Assembly (NCBI GenBank): GCA_963422775.4
Contig: CAUJSJ030000062.1
Location: 70,031-134,030, forward strand
Origin: Pelomonas sp963422775
Lineage (GTDB): Bacteria > Pseudomonadota > Gammaproteobacteria > Burkholderiales > Burkholderiaceae_C
Length of the DNA stretch: 64,000 nt
Reading direction: 5' to 3'
How positions within the stretch are numbered: the first letter of the stretch is position 1; each line of letters starts with the position of its first letter. Shown piece by piece: positions 8,784 to 18,148 of the stretch. The notes below the pieces were generated by a model. That model was given only the letters and a program-made list of their open reading frames with translations. It ran no database searches and was not told the origin of the DNA. The position numbers and the translations under genes were made by a program.

Positions 8784-10156
8784 TTACCGCGTCGCGCCAT
8801 TTCCTTCAGGCCGCGTCAAAAGGCGCTTCAGCTGCGCCGCCTGGTAGGCGCCGATGGCGTCGTTGAACAGGCAGCGGATCAGGGGGTCGTCGACGATGTC
8901 GGCCTCTTCCAGTCCGGCCCGCGTGGCCGCATCGAAAGGGCCATCGTTGATGCGCATGTACATCGAGGTCAGCGATTCACCCAGCACCAGCGCCGCATGG
9001 CATTTCACCAGCGGCACTTCCGTCGTCCAGCTGGGCGCCTCGCCCGTGTCCGGCACCAGGTCGATCAAGTCGCCGTGCGTGCGGTAGTGCAGGACGGTGG
9101 CTGCGCCGTCATGGCCGTACAGGGCCAGGCGCCACAAACGCGGGGCTTTGGAAGTAACTGTCCTCGGGCAGCTCCATGTCGCGGTAGCGTTCGAGCAAGC
9201 CGTGGCTGGCAAAAATCGCAGCACCAGCGCCGCATCGGCGTCGCATTCAGGGGCGCGAAACGGCGCGCGATGTCGGCCGTGGCGGGTGGCGGCGCGTCGG
9301 GGCGGTAGTCGAAATCGACGTCCTGCGGCCCGACGGGGATGACCCAGGCCAGCGGCGCGGCCGGCGCCAGGCCGTGCGCGTCGAGCAGCACGGACGTCGA
9401 CGGATCGAGGCGGAAGATGTGCGCGTCCGGCAGCGCGGCGCCGATCTCCTGCGCAAACTGGCGGTAGGTAATCGGGAACATCGCGTGGTTGTACCAGGAC
9501 CAGTCTTCCTGCACGAACTGGCAAGAGCTGGGCACGAGGTAACGGGGCGCCAGCGCGCGCAGTTGCGGCACCCAGTCGTCGGGAAGCTCGACTGGCCCCC
9601 GCGCTGCCAGCGACGGCGCGATGACGGCGAGCTCGCGCATGGTCTGGAACGGCCACAAGACCATGTCCCAGGGCGCAAACGCGGCCAGCTGCGCCAGGGT
9701 TTCGGGTCCGATCCAGGAATCGACCACGTTGAGCACATTCAGGCCGGCGGCGCGCACCTGGAACAGCGAGTCGACATCGTCGTCCAGCGCGCGGCGCGGG
9801 ATCACCTCGATGGGGCCCACACGCACGGGCACGTCGACGTGCAGGCGCTCGACGGTGGCAAAACCCAGCGCGCGCAGCATGACGAACAGCTCGTCGAAGA
9901 CGCAGTACAGATAGATGGGCGTGGCGCGGTCGAGCACATCGAGACTGTCGAGCGAGCAGTGGTCATCGTGGAAGTGCGAAATGAAGACGGCATCCCAGCG
10001 CAGCCGGCGCACGCCATCGAGGTCGAAGCGCACGGACGGAAACGCGTGGCAGTTACGGCTGAACGGATTTTCGACGATGGGATCGAAGGCGATGGCCGTG
10101 CCTTCGCATTCGAAGACATAGCCGGCGTGCAGGATGCGGGAGATTTTCAGGGGCAT
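8784..10156 (-). pseudogene. MBL-fold metallohydrolase, frameshifted
   Basis: From 10156 an intact frame runs about 300 residues and holds the metallo-beta-lactamase metal motif HFHDDH near residue 57. Around 9130-9260 the coding frame changes three times. The piece up to FAPLNA is in one frame, DAALVLRF in a second, and ASHGLLERYRDMELPEDSYF in a third. The second frame then resumes at RLWRLALYGHDG and runs to the stop at 8784. Joined, the pieces give a protein of about 457 residues. All breaks lie in 130 bases, so either a local low-quality stretch or a recent pseudogene is likely. Substrate unknown. Confidence 0.75.
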
Positions 10157-10190
10157 GGGTAAGCTGTATAAACCCAACGGCGTGAATACC

Positions 10191-10231
10191 GGGGTCGGAC
10201 GGGGACGCCGAGTCCCTGAGGGTCCGACCCC
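10191..10231. repeat. REP-like inverted repeat
   Basis: GGGGTCGGAC and GTCCGACCCC form a 10-bp outer stem, with an inner GGGAC/GTCCC stem. It lies between hemB and the MBL gene, both on the minus strand. This hairpin type is common between genes in Oxalobacteraceae and may also act as a terminator for hemB. Confidence 0.6.
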
Positions 10232-10284
10232 AGACTTTGCTTTTGGGGTGAAAAAGAACGCTAACGGTGCGCCAGAGACAAGGC

Positions 10285-11259
10285 TTAATACGGATTACTC
10301 AGCACATCCATCGCGAAGTAAGTAAAGATCATGTCCGCGCCCGCGCGCTTGATGGCGCCCAGGGTTTCCTGCACCACGCGGCGCTCGTCGATGGCGCCGG
10401 CCTGTGCGGCGAACTTGATCATCGCGTACTCGCCGCTGACCTGGTAGGCGCCGATCGGCAGGCGCGTCACTTCGCGCAGGTCGCGGATGATGTCCAGGTA
10501 GGCACCGGCCGGTTTCACCATCAGCGCGTCGGCGCCTTCGGCTTCATCGATCAGCGACTCGCGGATCGCTTCGCGGCGGTTCATCGGGTCCATCTGGTAC
10601 GTTTTGCGGTCGCCCTTCAGGGTGCTGCCGGCCGCATCGCGGAACGGGCCGTACAGGCCGGAGGCGAACTTGGTGGAATACGCCATCACGGGCGTGTCGT
10701 GGAAGCCGGCCGCGTCGAGCGCCGCGCGGATCGCCGCCACCTGGCCATCCATGGCGGCCGATGGGGCGATGATGTCGGCGCCCGCCTGCGCCGCGATGAC
10801 GGCCTGCTTGCCCAGGTTCAGCACCGTGCTGTCATTGTCGACCGTGTCGCCATGCAGGATGCCGCAATGGCCGTGGTCCGTGTACTCGCAGAAGCAGGTG
10901 TCGGACATGACCACCATTTCAGGCACGGCGTCCTTGATGATGCGCGACATGCGCGCCACCAGGCCGTCCGGGTTCAGGGTGTCCGTGCCGTGGCTGTCCT
11001 TGTGGTGCGAAATGCCGAAGGTCATGACGGAGCGCAGGCCGGCGCGCGCGTAGCGCTCCACTTCCTGCGCCAGCTTCGCTTCGGGAATGCGGCGCACGCC
11101 GGGCATGGACGTGATGTCGATGAAATCGCTGGAACCTTCGTCGACGAAGATCGGCAGGACCAGGTCGCGCGGATTGATCTCGGTCTCGCGGAACAGCTCG
11201 CGCAGTTGCGGGGTCGCGCGCAGGCGGCGCATGCGCGAAGTGGGGAATTGTGCTGGCAT
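10285..11259 (-). CDS. hemB: Delta-aminolevulinic acid dehydratase (porphobilinogen synthase)
   Basis: HemB joins two 5-aminolevulinate molecules to porphobilinogen in haem synthesis. The 324-residue protein has the Cys-rich metal site (DTCFCEYTDHGHC), typical of zinc-dependent forms. It also has the active-site lysine regions (YSTKFASGLYGPFR and LMVKPAGAYLD). The ATG at 11259 (MPAQFPTSRMRR) fits family N-termini. The longer open frame upstream of it is not family-like. Confidence 0.96.
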   Translation of the reverse strand: MPAQFPTSRMRRLRATPQLRELFRETEINPRDLVLPIFVDEGSSDFIDITSMPGVRRIPEAKLAQEVERYARAGLRSVMTFGISHHKDSHGTDTLNPDGLVARMSRIIKDAVPEMVVMSDTCFCEYTDHGHCGILHGDTVDNDSTVLNLGKQAVIAAQAGADIIAPSAAMDGQVAAIRAALDAAGFHDTPVMAYSTKFASGLYGPFRDAAGSTLKGDRKTYQMDPMNRREAIRESLIDEAEGADALMVKPAGAYLDIIRDLREVTRLPIGAYQVSGEYAMIKFAAQAGAIDERRVVQETLGAIKRAGADMIFTYFAMDVLSNPY

Positions 11260-11371
11260 GAGGTGACTGGCTTCAGGTTGAGAACGCCGATAAGTATACG
11301 CCCATCGCGCCGCTTGCGCCGGGCCGCGCGGCAAAAAAGCCGCGCAGGTCAAGAAACACTGCCCTGCGTCT

Positions 11372-12274
11372 TCATTGCGGGTGCAACAGGGCGGCCACTT
11401 GCCAGCGCATGTCCGCCGCCAGCTGCAGCAGCATGGCGCCGCGGCGGCGCGCCTCGGCACGCTTTTTCGACGGCACCAGGTCGATGTCCGGCATCCGACA
11501 AGGGCCGCATGGCAGGCGGTAATTGCCGTCGCTGGTGGGCAGCGCGTGCAGTTCCTGCCACGCCAGATCGTAGTCGCACGAAATGTGGCGGCGCCGGCGC
11601 CAGTTCAGCGCGATGCGGTTGGCGTTGCTGACCAGGTGCAGATGGCCGCAGCCGAAAAAGTCGCCCAGGTCGCGCAAGGCGGCCACCATCAGATTTTTCG
11701 GCCTGCAGCCGTGCAGCGCCCGCGTGGCCTCTTTCACCGCGAAGGCACCGGCAGGCGAGCGCAAGCCCTGCAAGGCGCCCAGCTGGATGACGGCGCCGCC
11801 AGACTGGGGCCGGAACAGGAAGCTGGCCAGGTACAGCGAGACGCCGTCGCGCGTCAGACGCAGGCATAGCTCCCCTTCGCGGTGGCTGTCATGGATGGCC
11901 GTCAACTGCAAGCGGTAGGTGGCGCCATCCTTGCCCTCGATGCTGGCCAGCACCAGCGCGCGGCGCGCCGCGTATTCCACCAGCCCCCGCGCGCCGGCCT
12001 GCCACAGGAAGCGGTAATGCCCGCGCAGCAGTTCCACCCTCGCCGCGCAAGCAAACTGGCGGCTGGCGTAGGGACGGTAGATTTTGTACAGCAAGCTGGG
12101 ATGGGCTTGCGCCAGCGCCGCCAGGCCCGGCGTGCCGGCGATGAAGGCTTGCCAGCGCGCGCGCTGCAGGGGAAAGACGATGGCGCCCAGCGCAGCCTTG
12201 ATCCGGTGGCCATGCTGGCGCAGTGGCGCCTGTTGCGGCGCGGCGTTGTCGCCGGTGGCGATAAAAGTATGCAT
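11372..12274 (-). CDS. VirK/YbjX (DUF535) family protein
   Basis: The 300-residue protein carries the DUF535 pattern: LASFLFRP, IQLGALQG and a GCRPKNLM...LGDFFGC block, with NWRRR near 235. Members such as YbjX/VirK are linked to envelope stress and resistance to host peptides, but no reaction is known. The ATG at 12274 is used because residues before it are low-complexity and unlike the family. It is monocistronic as far as can be seen. Confidence 0.85.
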   Translation of the reverse strand: MHTFIATGDNAAPQQAPLRQHGHRIKAALGAIVFPLQRARWQAFIAGTPGLAALAQAHPSLLYKIYRPYASRQFACAARVELLRGHYRFLWQAGARGLVEYAARRALVLASIEGKDGATYRLQLTAIHDSHREGELCLRLTRDGVSLYLASFLFRPQSGGAVIQLGALQGLRSPAGAFAVKEATRALHGCRPKNLMVAALRDLGDFFGCGHLHLVSNANRIALNWRRRRHISCDYDLAWQELHALPTSDGNYRLPCGPCRMPDIDLVPSKKRAEARRRGAMLLQLAADMRWQVAALLHPQ

Positions 12275-12338
12275 AAAAACGGCTCTACGACGTGTCGGGA
12301 AAGGCAAGCCGCGGCAAGCCGCGGACAGCCCGAAACAG

Positions 12339-12360
12339 GCGGCTGCGCGCACGCAGCCGC
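12339..12360 (-). terminator. Hairpin downstream of the two-component operon
   Basis: GCGGCTGCG and CGCAGCCGC make a 9-bp stem with a 4-base loop, 75 bases after the stop of the sensor kinase gene. A short T-rich stretch follows in the minus direction. Plausible terminator for the kinase operon. Confidence 0.4.
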
Positions 12361-12434
12361 TCTACGCCGGGTAGAACGGATGATAGGGGGAGGTGAAAAC
12401 GAAGGGGGTTACAAGTTGGTAATGTGCGGCCCGC

Positions 12435-13790
12435 CTAGCGCAGCAGCCGCAAACGCAGGCGCAAGCCCGGCGCCGCATCCTCGATGTCCAGGCTGCCCCC
12501 ATGCAGGGCCGCGATGGCCGCCACGATGGACAGGCCCAGGCCATTGCCGGGCAAATGGCGGCTCTTGTCGAGCCGGTAAAAACGCTGCGTCAGCTTCGGC
12601 AATTCTTCCCGGGGCACGCCGGGGCCGTTGTCGCGCACGGCCAGCCAGCTGCCCTGCTCATCGCTGCCGGCCGACACTTCCACCGTGGCGCCCGGCCCAG
12701 CATACTTGATGGCGTTGTCGACCAGGCTGGCCAGGGCGCTGCCCAGCAGGTTGCGGTCGCCCCGCGCCGGCACGCTGTCGCCATACATCTGCACCAGCAG
12801 CACGCCCTGTTCGTCAGCCGTGGCTTCATACATTTCCACGATGTCGGCACCGATCAGCTGCAGGTCGATGTCGTCGAAATTCTCGGGACGCATGCCCGAT
12901 TCGGCCGCCGCGATCTGCAGCAGCTTGTCGAACACGCGCGTCAGGTCGTCGATGTCGTCGATGGCCGCCTGCGCCGCACTCTCGTAGCCGGCCACGCTTT
13001 GCTGCTGGCGCAAAGCGCCATCGAGCTTGTTGCGGATGCGACCCAGCGGCGTGCGCAAGTCGTGCGCAATGGCGTTCGAGACGTGGCGCACGCCTTCCAT
13101 CAGGTGTTCGATGCGGTCGAGCATGCGGTTGATATCGCGGCTCAGCAAGCCGAATTCATCCTCGCTGGCGACGGGAATGCGCCGGCTCAGGTCGCCTGCC
13201 TCGATTTCCCCCGCCGTGCGGCGGATTTGCCCGATGCGCGCCTCGAGCTGGCGCCGGAACAGCCACGCGCCCGCCACCACCAGCAAGATGGCCACCCCGC
13301 CGCCATAGGCCAGCGAGCGCAGCACCAGGGTACGGATGGACTTGCCCTCTTCCATGTCGCGTCCGACGAACAGGCGCGCGCCGCCCGCCAGGTCGCGGAT
13401 CAGCATGCGCGCGGGCACCCTGCGCCCTTCGCGCGTGACGTCACGGTGCAGCAGGCGGTCCACGGGACTGGCCGTGTCGGGCCAGGATGACAGATTGCCC
13501 GCCACGCGGTGGCCATCGGCGTCCACCAGTAAAAAAATCTCCGTGTCGCTGTCGGTGCGGTCGGTGAGCAGATGGGCGATTTCCGCCGTCGTGCGGCTGC
13601 TGCCCGCCTGCTGGTACAGCGCGGCGAGGCGCTCCGAGAGCAGGGTCAGCTTGCGGTCCACGCTGCGATCGAGCACGCCGATGGTGCCGAAATAGAAGAC
13701 GGCGCAGACGATGCTGATCGAGACGACCACCAGCACGCCATAGCCGAGCGCCAGGCGGGCCGCAATGGAACGGTGCCAGTTACGCACCAT
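12435..13790 (-). CDS. Two-component sensor histidine kinase (EnvZ/PhoQ-like)
   Basis: The 451-residue protein has two membrane helices (about 13-35 and 163-185) that enclose a periplasmic sensor of about 125 residues. A HAMP domain follows. The H-box is HDLRTPLGRIRNKLD (His about 247), and the ATPase domain shows N, G1 (DNGPGVP) and G2 (GNGLGLSI) boxes. The start overlaps the stop of the response-regulator gene by 11 bases, so the pair is co-translated. Signal unknown. Confidence 0.93.
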   Translation of the reverse strand: MVRNWHRSIAARLALGYGVLVVVSISIVCAVFYFGTIGVLDRSVDRKLTLLSERLAALYQQAGSSRTTAEIAHLLTDRTDSDTEIFLLVDADGHRVAGNLSSWPDTASPVDRLLHRDVTREGRRVPARMLIRDLAGGARLFVGRDMEEGKSIRTLVLRSLAYGGGVAILLVVAGAWLFRRQLEARIGQIRRTAGEIEAGDLSRRIPVASEDEFGLLSRDINRMLDRIEHLMEGVRHVSNAIAHDLRTPLGRIRNKLDGALRQQQSVAGYESAAQAAIDDIDDLTRVFDKLLQIAAAESGMRPENFDDIDLQLIGADIVEMYEATADEQGVLLVQMYGDSVPARGDRNLLGSALASLVDNAIKYAGPGATVEVSAGSDEQGSWLAVRDNGPGVPREELPKLTQRFYRLDKSRHLPGNGLGLSIVAAIAALHGGSLDIEDAAPGLRLRLRLLR

Positions 13791-14466
13791 CGAGCACGCC
13801 CAGGGTGTAGCCGACGCCGCGCACCGTGTGGATCAGCGGCGGCGAAAACTCCTTGTCCACCTTGGTGCGCAAGCGGCTCACCTGCACATCGATGACGTTC
13901 GTCTGCGGATCGAAATGGTAGTCCCACACGGCTTCGAGCAGCATGGCGCGCGTGACGGACTGGCCCTGGTGGCGCATCAGGTATTCCAGCAGGCGAAATT
14001 CACGCGGCTGCAGGGCGATTTGCCGGTTGGCGCGCGTCACGCGCATGGTGCGCATGTCGAGCACCAGGTCGGCCACCTGCAGCTGCGTCGATTCGGGCAC
14101 GGGCGCGGCGCGCCGCAGCAGCGCCTCGATGCGGGCCAGCAGTTCGGCGATGGCGAACGGTTTCGACAGGTAATCGTCGCCGCCGCTGCGCAAGCCGCGC
14201 ACGCGCTCGTCGACGCTGGACAGGGCCGACAGCACCAGCACGGGCGTGTTGCGGCCCATGCCGCGCAGGCGCGCGACGATGGCCAGGCCGTCGATCTCGC
14301 CGGGCAGCAGGCGGTCGAGCACCAGCGCATCCCAGTCTTCGCCGCAGGCCAGGCGCATGCCATCGATGCCATTGTCGCAGGCGGTGACGTCGTGGCCCGC
14401 CTCGCGCAGGCCGGCACAGATATAACGGGAAGTTTCAGCTTCGTCTTCGATGACCAGGCAGCGCAC
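13780..14466 (-). CDS. OmpR/PhoB-type response regulator
   Basis: The 228-residue protein has an N-terminal receiver (acidic pair VIEDEAE, phospho-Asp in LVLDRLLP about residue 51, Lys in LSKPF about 101). A winged-helix DNA-binding domain ends the protein (about 130-225, RLRTKVDKEF and VRGVGYTL). The GTG at 14466 with AAGGAAT in front gives the canonical N-terminus. The longer frame to 14748 has no support. Partner of the overlapping kinase gene. Confidence 0.94.
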   Translation of the reverse strand: MRCLVIEDEAETSRYICAGLREAGHDVTACDNGIDGMRLACGEDWDALVLDRLLPGEIDGLAIVARLRGMGRNTPVLVLSALSSVDERVRGLRSGGDDYLSKPFAIAELLARIEALLRRAAPVPESTQLQVADLVLDMRTMRVTRANRQIALQPREFRLLEYLMRHQGQSVTRAMLLEAVWDYHFDPQTNVIDVQVSRLRTKVDKEFSPPLIHTVRGVGYTLGVLDGA

Positions 14467-14723
14467 GGGAGATTCCTTGTAAAGATCAGGCAGCAAACAG
14501 GCGCAGCATACGCCAGGCGCGCGCCACTTGCCAGCCCTGTCGCGTGCGGCAAACGATGGCGGGGTCGGGTACAATACAGCCTCGACAATGTTTGGCCGCG
14601 CCCGCGCGCGCGTACGTACGCATGTTTTTATCGGCGCCGCCCCGATTGCTGCGGCCTGCATCGACACCACCGCCACTAACGAACAGCAGGCACGCCCGGC
14701 GCGCGCCATAGACAAATACAGCC

Positions 14724-15500
14724 ATGAAATCGACCCACTCTCTCGCACTGGCGCTGGCCATGGCCATCACCTGCGGCAGCGCCGCCGCCGCAGACGTAAA
14801 ACAAACCATGCTGTTCGATGAAATTCCCATCGGCAGCTGGAGCACTTCCGCCGAACTGGGCGCCATCACCACCTCGGGCAATACGGTCGGCACCTCGGTG
14901 ACGGGCAAGATCGACGCCCGCCAGGAACTCGATGACTGGAGCAACCAGTACATCTTCAGCGGCTACTTCAAGGAAGATGAAATCACCGATGACGACGGAC
15001 AGAAAGTACGCGAACGCTCGGCCGAACGCTTTTCTGCTTCCGCCAAGGCCGCCTACAAACTGATGGCCGACCATGAAAAACTGTTCGTGCTGGCCTCGCA
15101 CGTGAACGACAAGTTCGGCGCCTATACCAAGTACTCGACCCTGGCCGTCGGTCATGGCTCGCGCTGGTACCAGTCGAGCGACAAGAGCGTCGACGTGGAA
15201 TTCGGTCCTGGCTATTTCAGCGGCACCAACGACACGGGCGAATCGGAGCACGGCCTGACGGTGCGCGGCGCGGCTGCCATGAAGTGGAAGATCAGCCAGT
15301 CGGCGATGTTTTCACAGACGCTCAGCGTCGAACGCGGTACGTCGAACACCCACTCGATCGCCGAAACGTCCCTCAGCACGAAAATCAACGGCACCATGCA
15401 GATGAAAGCCGCCTTCAGTGCCCGCAACGACACGCGCGTACCGGACGACAAGAAGAACACGGATACGCAGACGTCGCTGACCCTGGTCTATTCGTTCTGA
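14724..15500 (+). CDS. DUF481 outer-membrane beta-barrel protein
   Basis: The 258-residue protein starts with a signal peptide (cleavage near AAAAD, about residue 23) and ends in YSF, the terminal aromatic typical of outer-membrane barrels. Alternating strands fill the middle, in the DUF481 (YdiY-like) style. It lies divergent to the response regulator (257-base gap) and one base before a lipoprotein hydrolase gene, so the two envelope proteins are probably co-expressed. Function of DUF481 proteins is not established. Confidence 0.88.
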   Translation: MKSTHSLALALAMAITCGSAAAADVKQTMLFDEIPIGSWSTSAELGAITTSGNTVGTSVTGKIDARQELDDWSNQYIFSGYFKEDEITDDDGQKVRERSAERFSASAKAAYKLMADHEKLFVLASHVNDKFGAYTKYSTLAVGHGSRWYQSSDKSVDVEFGPGYFSGTNDTGESEHGLTVRGAAAMKWKISQSAMFSQTLSVERGTSNTHSIAETSLSTKINGTMQMKAAFSARNDTRVPDDKKNTDTQTSLTLVYSF

Positions 15501-15501
15501 G

Positions 15502-17385
15502 ATGCCGGCCAGGCTGATGCGGCGACTGCGCCTGGGCGCCCTGCTGTGCGCGGCGGCGCTGCTGAGCGGCTGTGCCGCCGTCACCGTCAGCGCGATCTCC
15601 CCGGCCGACTACCTGCAGCAGCGGCGCGGCGACATCCTCACCACGGGTAAATTGAGCGCCGCGGCCAGCGAAGTGCTGCGCATTATCGGTAGCGACATCG
15701 CCGCCTGCGAAAGCAATACGGGCAGCTGCCGCGCCGACCTGGCCCGTTCCGATCTGCTCAGCGACGAGCAGCGCCTGGCCACGCTGTCCGAATTGTGGCT
15801 GGAAAGCGCATTGGCGGAAGAGAAGCAAGGTGGCCATGCCAGCGCCGAATTGCTGGCTGCCTGGCTGGAATCGGCCCGCTACGCCTATGCCTACCTGTTC
15901 TACACGACGCGCACGCCGGGCCAGCGCGCCTTCGAGGAACGCCAGACGCAAATCCGCGACTACTATAACTATGCCGTGCAAAAGGCCGTCGGCAACCTGT
16001 TCCGCCACCGTGGCGAATACCGCCCTGATGGGCATGTGATCCGCGTCGCCGGCTGGCAGATCGACAGCGAATTGTCGGCCCTGCGCCTGCCCGAAGACGG
16101 CACCCTGCCCGAAGAACTGCTGCCGGCCACCTCGCTGTCGTTTTCCGGCCTGCGCAATGTGTACCGGCGCGACGGCTTCGGCGCCGACCTGGTCGCCGTC
16201 ATGCCCAGGCCAGGCGCATCGAATGGCGAGTATGTGCCCTACCAGGAAACCCGCTTCCCCGTCGTCACGGCGCTGATCCGCTTCGACGGCAACAGCCTGC
16301 AGGAGGTATTGGCCACGCAGCAGTTGATGGTGATGCTGGTCGACCCGACGCGCAGCGAATCGACGCGCATGGCAGGCCAGGAATTGCCCGTGGCGGCCAA
16401 CTTCACGGCCGGCTATGGCCTGTGGCTGGCCCGTTCCGGTTTCGGCGTGCAGGCGCTGCGCACCCTGTTCGGCCGCGCCGATGGCATTTCGCGCCCGCAG
16501 GTGCACCTGATGCAGCCCTACGACCCGAACAAGCGCACCATCGTCATGCTGCACGGCCTGGCCAGCAGTCCTGAAGCGTGGATCAATGTGGCGAATGAAT
16601 TGATGGGCGACGAGCAGCTGCGCCGGCGCTACCAGATCTGGCAGGTGTACTACCCGAGCAATGCGCCGCTGGCAGCCAACAACGCCGCCATCCGCCAGGC
16701 GCTGGCCGCCACCCTGGCGCATTTCGACCCGTCAGCCAAGGCCGACGCGGCGAACGACATGGTCTTGATCGGCCACAGCATGGGCGGCGTGCTGGCGCGC
16801 CTGATGGTGTCGGACGCCAGCAACACCCTGCTCGACGCCATCACGGAAGAATACAATTTGAAGGGCAAGAAGGCGGAAAAAGTACGCGCAGGACTGGCGC
16901 CCTACCTCAATTTCACGGCCATGCCGCAGGTAAACCGCGCCATCTTCATCGCCGCGCCGCACCGCGGCACCTCGTTCGCCAACCACAAAGTGGCGCGCTG
17001 GATCGCCAACCTCGTCACCCTGCCCATCAATATGCTCGAGCAGCTGTCGGACGCGGCCGGCAGCCTGGCACAGCTCGACACGGGCAGCAGCGAGCCGCTG
17101 CGCATCCCCAACAGCATCGATAACCTCAGCGACAAGGACCCCTTCGTGCGCCTGGTGGCGGACCTGCCCATCAGCCCGAAAGTGCGCTACTACTCCATCA
17201 TGGGCAACGACACGCCGGAGCTGCCGCTGGCGGAATCGAGCGACGGCGTGGTGCCTTACGCCAGCGCCCACCTCGACGGCGCGCTGTCGGAAAAAGTCAT
17301 TCCGTCCTGGCACAGTGTGCAGGAAAGCCCGCAGGCGATTCTGGAGATACGGCGGATTTTGCGTCTGGCGGACAGCTTGCCCTGA
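15502..17385 (+). CDS. Lipoprotein alpha/beta hydrolase
   Basis: The 627-residue protein has a lipobox (LLSGC, Cys 24) after a basic-hydrophobic signal, so it should be lipid-anchored. An N-terminal helical region of about 320 residues precedes an alpha/beta hydrolase domain. That domain has the oxyanion motif LHGLASSPEAW (about 350), nucleophile elbow GHSMGG (Ser about 424), a candidate Asp in SSDGVVPY and a candidate His in SWHSVQ. It likely acts as a lipase or esterase at the envelope. The ATG follows the DUF481 stop by one base (TGAGATG), giving translational coupling. A start six codons later is possible. Confidence 0.87.
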   Translation: MPARLMRRLRLGALLCAAALLSGCAAVTVSAISPADYLQQRRGDILTTGKLSAAASEVLRIIGSDIAACESNTGSCRADLARSDLLSDEQRLATLSELWLESALAEEKQGGHASAELLAAWLESARYAYAYLFYTTRTPGQRAFEERQTQIRDYYNYAVQKAVGNLFRHRGEYRPDGHVIRVAGWQIDSELSALRLPEDGTLPEELLPATSLSFSGLRNVYRRDGFGADLVAVMPRPGASNGEYVPYQETRFPVVTALIRFDGNSLQEVLATQQLMVMLVDPTRSESTRMAGQELPVAANFTAGYGLWLARSGFGVQALRTLFGRADGISRPQVHLMQPYDPNKRTIVMLHGLASSPEAWINVANELMGDEQLRRRYQIWQVYYPSNAPLAANNAAIRQALAATLAHFDPSAKADAANDMVLIGHSMGGVLARLMVSDASNTLLDAITEEYNLKGKKAEKVRAGLAPYLNFTAMPQVNRAIFIAAPHRGTSFANHKVARWIANLVTLPINMLEQLSDAAGSLAQLDTGSSEPLRIPNSIDNLSDKDPFVRLVADLPISPKVRYYSIMGNDTPELPLAESSDGVVPYASAHLDGALSEKVIPSWHSVQESPQAILEIRRILRLADSLP

Positions 17386-17434
17386 TCGGCCTCAGATATC
17401 TCGCTGCCTGATGCAGGAAAAATGCGCTTTTCGC

Positions 17435-17462
17435 TTGATAAAGTTGCGAAACATGATAATCT
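17435..17462 (+). promoter_or_regulatory. Candidate sigma-70 promoter for the toxin-antitoxin pair
   Basis: TTGATA and TAATCT are separated by 16 bases in an AT-richer stretch, 41 bases upstream of the antitoxin ATG. An imperfect dyad (GTATAGC / GCATATAC, 17466-17490) just downstream could be an operator. Pattern-based only. Confidence 0.35.
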
Positions 17463-17502
17463 TGTGTATAGCACGCCTGGCGCATATACCCGAGGAGCGA
17501 AC

Positions 17503-18147
17503 ATGACAGCGCATCTGCATCACGACACCCTGGCGCCCGAGCGCCGGGAATGGACCGACAACGACCTGCGGGTAGTGGAACAATTCTCGCAATTGGTGAG
17601 CGCACAACTCGACCTGTTGGCGCAAGGTCCCGGGCGCGAGCGCGTGATCGACGTGGCTACGCGCGCGCTCAATACGGCGCGCGCTTCGCTGCTCGCCACT
17701 CCGCCATCGATCCTGCTGCAACTTCCCGTGTCAAAACTCAAGGTATCCGATGTCATTGGACAAGGATGGGTGGAACTGTCGCAGGCGTCCCTGTATCGCG
17801 CGGTGGATAGCAAGCGGTTTTATTGCGTGACACCCAAAGGGCGCAGTATCGGCAAGGAGTTTCCGGCTTGGCAATTTGTCCAGCCGGTGCCGGAACTGAT
17901 TGGGTCGGTACTGGCCGTCCTTGCCGACCAGCCGAGTAGTGAAATCCATGCCTTCTGGGTCAGCCGTGTTGACGAACTCAACGAGCTGTCGCCGGCAGAG
18001 ATGCTTGCAGGCAAATCGTTTGAAACGCGGGCCGAGGTGCACCCCAGCCAGCAGGCGCTGCTGGATTTTCCTGCAAACGAGAGATTGCGCAAGGTGCTGG
18101 CGGCGGCGAAGTGGCAGCATAGGGGGATGGCTGACATCGTAGGTTAA
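17503..18147 (+). CDS. Putative antitoxin with MbcA/ParS-like C-terminus, partner of RES toxin
   Basis: The 214-residue protein starts at an ATG with GAGGAGCGA in front. The middle (about 90-135, SQASLYRAVDSKRFY and GKEFPAWQF) looks like a MerR/excisionase-type DNA-binding helix pair. The end (about 145-180, FWVSRVDELNELSPAEMLAGK) resembles the toxin-binding domain of Xre-MbcA-ParS antitoxins. It is longer than usual antitoxins of this class (about 120-150 residues) and lacks an obvious Xre helix-turn-helix. The RES gene begins one base after its stop. It should neutralise the toxin and repress the operon. Confidence 0.65.
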   Translation: MTAHLHHDTLAPERREWTDNDLRVVEQFSQLVSAQLDLLAQGPGRERVIDVATRALNTARASLLATPPSILLQLPVSKLKVSDVIGQGWVELSQASLYRAVDSKRFYCVTPKGRSIGKEFPAWQFVQPVPELIGSVLAVLADQPSSEIHAFWVSRVDELNELSPAEMLAGKSFETRAEVHPSQQALLDFPANERLRKVLAAAKWQHRGMADIVG

Positions 18148-18148
18148 C

